Source: Planctomycetota bacterium (lineage in GTDB: Bacteria > Planctomycetota > UBA1135 > UBA2386). From it: a DNA stretch of 33,501 bases. How positions within the stretch are numbered: position 1 is the stretch's first letter; every line of letters begins with the position of its first letter. Shown here in pieces: positions 30,806 through 33,501 of the stretch. The translations under genes and the position numbers were made by a program. The stretch covers positions 1 through 33,501 of the forward strand of contig JAEUHV010000289.1 of NCBI GenBank assembly GCA_016794485.1. Reading direction: 5' to 3'. The notes beneath the pieces were generated by a model. The model had not been told where the DNA came from. It saw nothing but the letters and a program-made list of their open reading frames with translations, and did not search any database.

Positions 30806-32614
30806 ATGGCTCCCTCCCGGATCGTCGTCATCGTCGGCATCGCTACGTTCGTGATCCCGTCCATTGCCCCGGCCCAGGGCACACGCTGGTCGATTCCGCC
30901 GCATGGCGCCGTCCTCTACACGCAAACAGGTTCGTTCACCGGGACCACGCGCGCCGGCCGTCGCTTCAGCGTGCTCGACAGCGTTTCGTCCACCTGCCAG
31001 CCGGTGCTGTTCGCCGACGAACTGCTCGACGAAGGCCGCCGCTGGCTCGCGGAGCCGTACAGCCTGGTGAGCGTTCCGGTCTGGCTCGCGATGGACCTGA
31101 CGACGCTCGACAAACCGGGCCCCGTTCGGCACGTGTGGCCGCGCCTGCTGGGCCACGGCGAGGTGACGTTCACCGGCAGCGCCGACAAGCCCGACCCCGA
31201 CGGCTGGCAACGCATCACCGGCCGCCTCACGCGCGTGCCGGTACGCGAACAACCCGGCAGACCGAAGCGGGAACTCGACATCGACCACTGGTACCTCGCC
31301 TGCGACCTCGACGCGACGCTCGAACTGCGCCGCCGGTTCGAACCGGACACGACCCAGCAGGACCGCTATGGCCGCCGTGGGATCGTGTCGTCGATCGAAT
31401 GGCAGTTCGGCGGACGCCTCGAGGCCGGCAATCCGCGCGAGTCGATGGAACTCTCCGGCAAGCGAACCTGGCAGCTCGTCGGCGTGCGCGACAACCGGCA
31501 CGCGGCGTCGGTGCAAGGACCGGGGTTCCTGGCCGAACAGCAGCTCGAGTCGAGTGCCGTGGTCGAACGCGAACTCGGCATGCTGCGCGACATGAAGGGC
31601 ACGGTCGCCGACGGCGAACGCCAGGGTGCGATCCACGGCCCGTCGCTGCACGCCTTCGACCTGTACGGCATCGCGCGCGCCGGACTGCGCGTCGACACGG
31701 CCGCCGTCGCCGAGCAACTCGCCAGCCTGCTGACCCGCCAGCAGACCGAACCGCACGGCCTCGCCTTCACGATCCTGGCCATCGCTGGACTGCACGCACC
31801 CGCCGACGAACGCATCGCCTTGCTGCAGGGTCGAGCCACGCGCATCCAACTGCCGCTGCCGATGCGCAGGGTCGTCGAACAGCACGTCGCCGCGTTGCTG
31901 CATCTGCGGCACACGAACCCCGGCGGCTCGGGCCACTGGTCGGCGAGGAACGACGCGAACAACCGTTCCGTGTTCCACTCCGGCGTGGTCGTCCAGGCCC
32001 TCGACATCGCGACACGCTGCGGTGTGCGCGTGCCGGCGGACGTGTTCGAGAGCCACGCGCGCGACCTGGTCGGCACGGCCCTCGACTGTGTCGGTGCAAA
32101 GCCGGCAACACTGCAACTCGAGGCCGGCATCACGCGCGCGGCCGCGGCGTCGGACCGTCGCCCGAGCACCACGGCTTCGACGCCCAGCTGCGGCTGGACC
32201 GACTCGGACCTCGGGGCTTTCGCCGTAGACGGCTCCGACACGGCGATGGCGATGGCGACGTTGCTCACGTGCAATCGCCACGTGCGTGACGCCGGACTGC
32301 GTGCGCAGGCGCTGCAGTGCGTCGAACGCGGCTGGGCCTGGCTCGGCGACCACTTCACCGCGCGGCACGCCCCGTCGCGCATGCACGTGCATCGCCAGCA
32401 TCGCGGCGAGTTCGTGCTGGCGATGGCGTGGCTGATCGACGAAACCGGCGTACGCTGGGTGAACGGCCGCGACGTGTGGTTCGAACTCAGCACGGTGCTG
32501 CTGGTCGAGACCGAAAAGGGCCTGGTCCCCACCACCGTCGCCGACCCCGCCGCCGCGCAGGCCCTGTGGCGGCCGTTCGCGATGCCGGGCCCAACCGTCA
32601 CGCCGGGGCGCTGA
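30806..32614 (+). CDS. Secreted protein, N-terminal beta domain and prenyltransferase/terpenoid-cyclase-like C-terminal half
   Basis: A 602-residue exported protein. ATG 30806 starts a signal peptide (MAPSRIVVIVGIATFVIPSIAPAQ); an ATG at 30728 would add 26 residues without signal character. The N-terminal 240 residues are beta-rich (TRWSIPPHGAVLYTQTGSFTGTTRAGRRFSVLD, LFADELLDEGRRWLAEPY). From about residue 270 the protein is helical with repeats: AEQLASLLTRQQTEPHGLAFTILAIAGL, FHSGVVVQALDIATRCGVRVPADVF, CGWTDSDLGAFAVDGSDTAMAMATLLTCNRHV, GWAWLGDHFTARH, FVLAMAWLIDETGVRWVNGRDVWFE. The helix pairs and Gly/Trp pattern look like an alpha/alpha toroid of the squalene-cyclase/prenyltransferase class; this is an impression, and no catalytic DxDD is seen. 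The next gene is a paralogue 2 bases away. Confidence 0.72.
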   Translation: MAPSRIVVIVGIATFVIPSIAPAQGTRWSIPPHGAVLYTQTGSFTGTTRAGRRFSVLDSVSSTCQPVLFADELLDEGRRWLAEPYSLVSVPVWLAMDLTTLDKPGPVRHVWPRLLGHGEVTFTGSADKPDPDGWQRITGRLTRVPVREQPGRPKRELDIDHWYLACDLDATLELRRRFEPDTTQQDRYGRRGIVSSIEWQFGGRLEAGNPRESMELSGKRTWQLVGVRDNRHAASVQGPGFLAEQQLESSAVVERELGMLRDMKGTVADGERQGAIHGPSLHAFDLYGIARAGLRVDTAAVAEQLASLLTRQQTEPHGLAFTILAIAGLHAPADERIALLQGRATRIQLPLPMRRVVEQHVAALLHLRHTNPGGSGHWSARNDANNRSVFHSGVVVQALDIATRCGVRVPADVFESHARDLVGTALDCVGAKPATLQLEAGITRAAAASDRRPSTTASTPSCGWTDSDLGAFAVDGSDTAMAMATLLTCNRHVRDAGLRAQALQCVERGWAWLGDHFTARHAPSRMHVHRQHRGEFVLAMAWLIDETGVRWVNGRDVWFELSTVLLVETEKGLVPTTVADPAAAQALWRPFAMPGPTVTPGR

Positions 32615-32616
32615 AC

Positions 32617-33501
32617 GTGCACCCCCGAAGCATGCTCGTCGCCACCTGCACGTGGTCGGTCCTGGTCGGCGCCGTCGCGGCCCAGGACGTACGCTGGCGC
32701 CTGCCGCCGGGCGGCGCGATCCAGTGGCAGTCGACCGAGGCGGAGACGTGCCACGCCATCGACGACCCGAAGCGGCGGGCGGCACCGCCGCACGGCACCC
32801 AGCCGCACGCCGCGCTCCTGCTCGCCAACGAACTCGACAAGGACGCCCGCGCCACCACCGTGCATCTGCACGACGTGCGCTGGCTCGCCCCGCGCCTCGC
32901 CTGCGACCTCGGCACGTTCGGCAAGGGCCGCAACGTCGACCTCGTCGTCGACGACATCGTGCCGTTCCAGCCGTTCCGGCTGCGCGGCACCATCGCCGAC
33001 GCGGCCGCGGACGGCACGCAGACGATGACGTTCGAACTGGTGGCAGCACCCGCCCCCGCGGCGCGCGAACGCAAGCGCCTCGCCGAGAAGGAGCCCGCGC
33101 GCCAGGTCCACTTCGACGGCTCGTGCACCGGATCGCTGCGGCTGCAGCGCAAGGTCGACGCGACCGCCGGCATCGTCGCCGAATTCACCGCCGAGGTGAC
33201 GCTGCGCATCGCGTACTCGCCGCGCTACCCGGTGCCCAACTGCGACTACGTGCTGCGGCAGACGTGGACCGCCGCCGAGGTGCGCACGCGTCGGCAGGCC
33301 GGCTTCGAGGCCGCCGTCGCCGACGCGATCCGACGCGGCGCCGAAAACGTGCGCCACGAACTCGCGATCCCCGACCGCGGGCTGCTGCAGCCGGGGCCGG
33401 ACCAGCCTAGCGGCGAGGGCTACCTGGCCCTCGGCCTGCTGACGCTGCTGCACGCCGAGGTCGGCGCCGACGACACCGTCGTGCGCCAGGGTTTCGCCGA
33501 G
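32617..33501 (+). CDS. Partial secreted paralogue of the preceding gene (cut by window edge)
   Basis: The frame is open from GTG 32617 to the window end (295 codons) with no stop, so only the N-terminal part is visible. Signal peptide MHPRSMLVATCTWSVLVGAVAAQ; ATG 32632 is an alternative start. After it, DVRWRLPPGGAIQWQS parallels TRWSIPPHGAVLYTQT of the upstream protein, and LLANELDKDARA parallels LFADELLDEGRRW, so the two are diverged tandem duplicates. The visible C-terminal part enters the helical repeat region (EVGADDTVVRQGFAE, after EGYLALGLLTLLHAEVG). The 2-base gap to the upstream stop suggests a single transcript and coupled translation. Function unknown. Confidence 0.75.
   Translation, partial: MHPRSMLVATCTWSVLVGAVAAQDVRWRLPPGGAIQWQSTEAETCHAIDDPKRRAAPPHGTQPHAALLLANELDKDARATTVHLHDVRWLAPRLACDLGTFGKGRNVDLVVDDIVPFQPFRLRGTIADAAADGTQTMTFELVAAPAPAARERKRLAEKEPARQVHFDGSCTGSLRLQRKVDATAGIVAEFTAEVTLRIAYSPRYPVPNCDYVLRQTWTAAEVRTRRQAGFEAAVADAIRRGAENVRHELAIPDRGLLQPGPDQPSGEGYLALGLLTLLHAEVGADDTVVRQGFAE

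Noticed and set aside
29573..33049. Minus-strand open frame of about 1,158 codons
   Set aside because: Only the part from 30592 down to 29573 has a signal peptide and a protein-like composition. The upstream part is antisense to the plus-strand secreted genes at 30806 and 32617.
1..33501. CRISPR array, tRNA, rRNA, insertion sequence or phage genes
   Set aside because: I looked for evenly spaced repeats, cloverleaf-like ends, transposase-type proteins and integrases and found none. A dedicated tRNA or Rfam search would be needed to exclude small RNAs fully.

Overview
The window is GC-rich, densely packed bacterial chromosome with genes on both strands and mostly short gaps. I see no tRNA, rRNA, CRISPR array, insertion sequence or phage gene. 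The best guess is an uncultured Planctomycetota-type bacterium. This rests on the large Ser/Thr kinase with an internal membrane anchor, the secreted repeat proteins built on ANGDLVVAGDF-like units, the recurrent GAPGC-containing C-terminal domain, and many secreted proteins of unknown function. The assignment is inference from family resemblance; there is no marker gene to prove it.

Layout. 1-2015: the edge of an exopolysaccharide or O-antigen locus (C-terminus of a polymerase/ligase-like membrane protein, then a polyprenyl-phosphate sugar transferase). 2016-6659: Xaa-Pro aminopeptidase, a receiver-CheX fusion and a small lipoprotein on the minus strand, with an M3 oligoendopeptidase diverging from them. 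6685-12291 (minus strand): a probable run kinase > Bcp peroxiredoxin > SpoU rRNA methyltransferase > RarA. 12376-15503: PhyH-type dioxygenase, a two-helix membrane protein, a small membrane-protein frame interrupted by TGA at codon 3, a dual-specificity phosphatase and a DUF418 membrane protein. 15613-19411: malic enzyme, NADP isocitrate dehydrogenase and a secreted cyclophilin. 19532-23400: a long secreted repeat protein, a membrane protein of unknown function and a DUF1801 protein. 23419-27456 (minus strand): a three-subunit molybdenum hydroxylase. 27592-33501: lipoprotein-like and secreted proteins of unknown function, one of them frameshifted, ending in two tandem paralogues, the last cut by the window edge.

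The most distinctive system is the molybdenum hydroxylase. Its flavin subunit carries a four-cysteine insertion (C124, C140, C148, C157) with the spacing I remember for the extra [4Fe-4S] cluster of 4-hydroxybenzoyl-CoA reductase, an enzyme that works reductively. No aromatic-degradation genes lie beside it, so its substrate is open.

A second theme is gene expression. Several genes lack a Shine-Dalgarno sequence and instead have a TANNNT box 6-9 bases before the start codon, which suggests leaderless transcripts. Clear Shine-Dalgarno sequences appear mainly before genes inside operons (hydroxylase subunits 2 and 3, the receiver-CheX gene). The same signature precedes the small ORF whose third codon is TGA.
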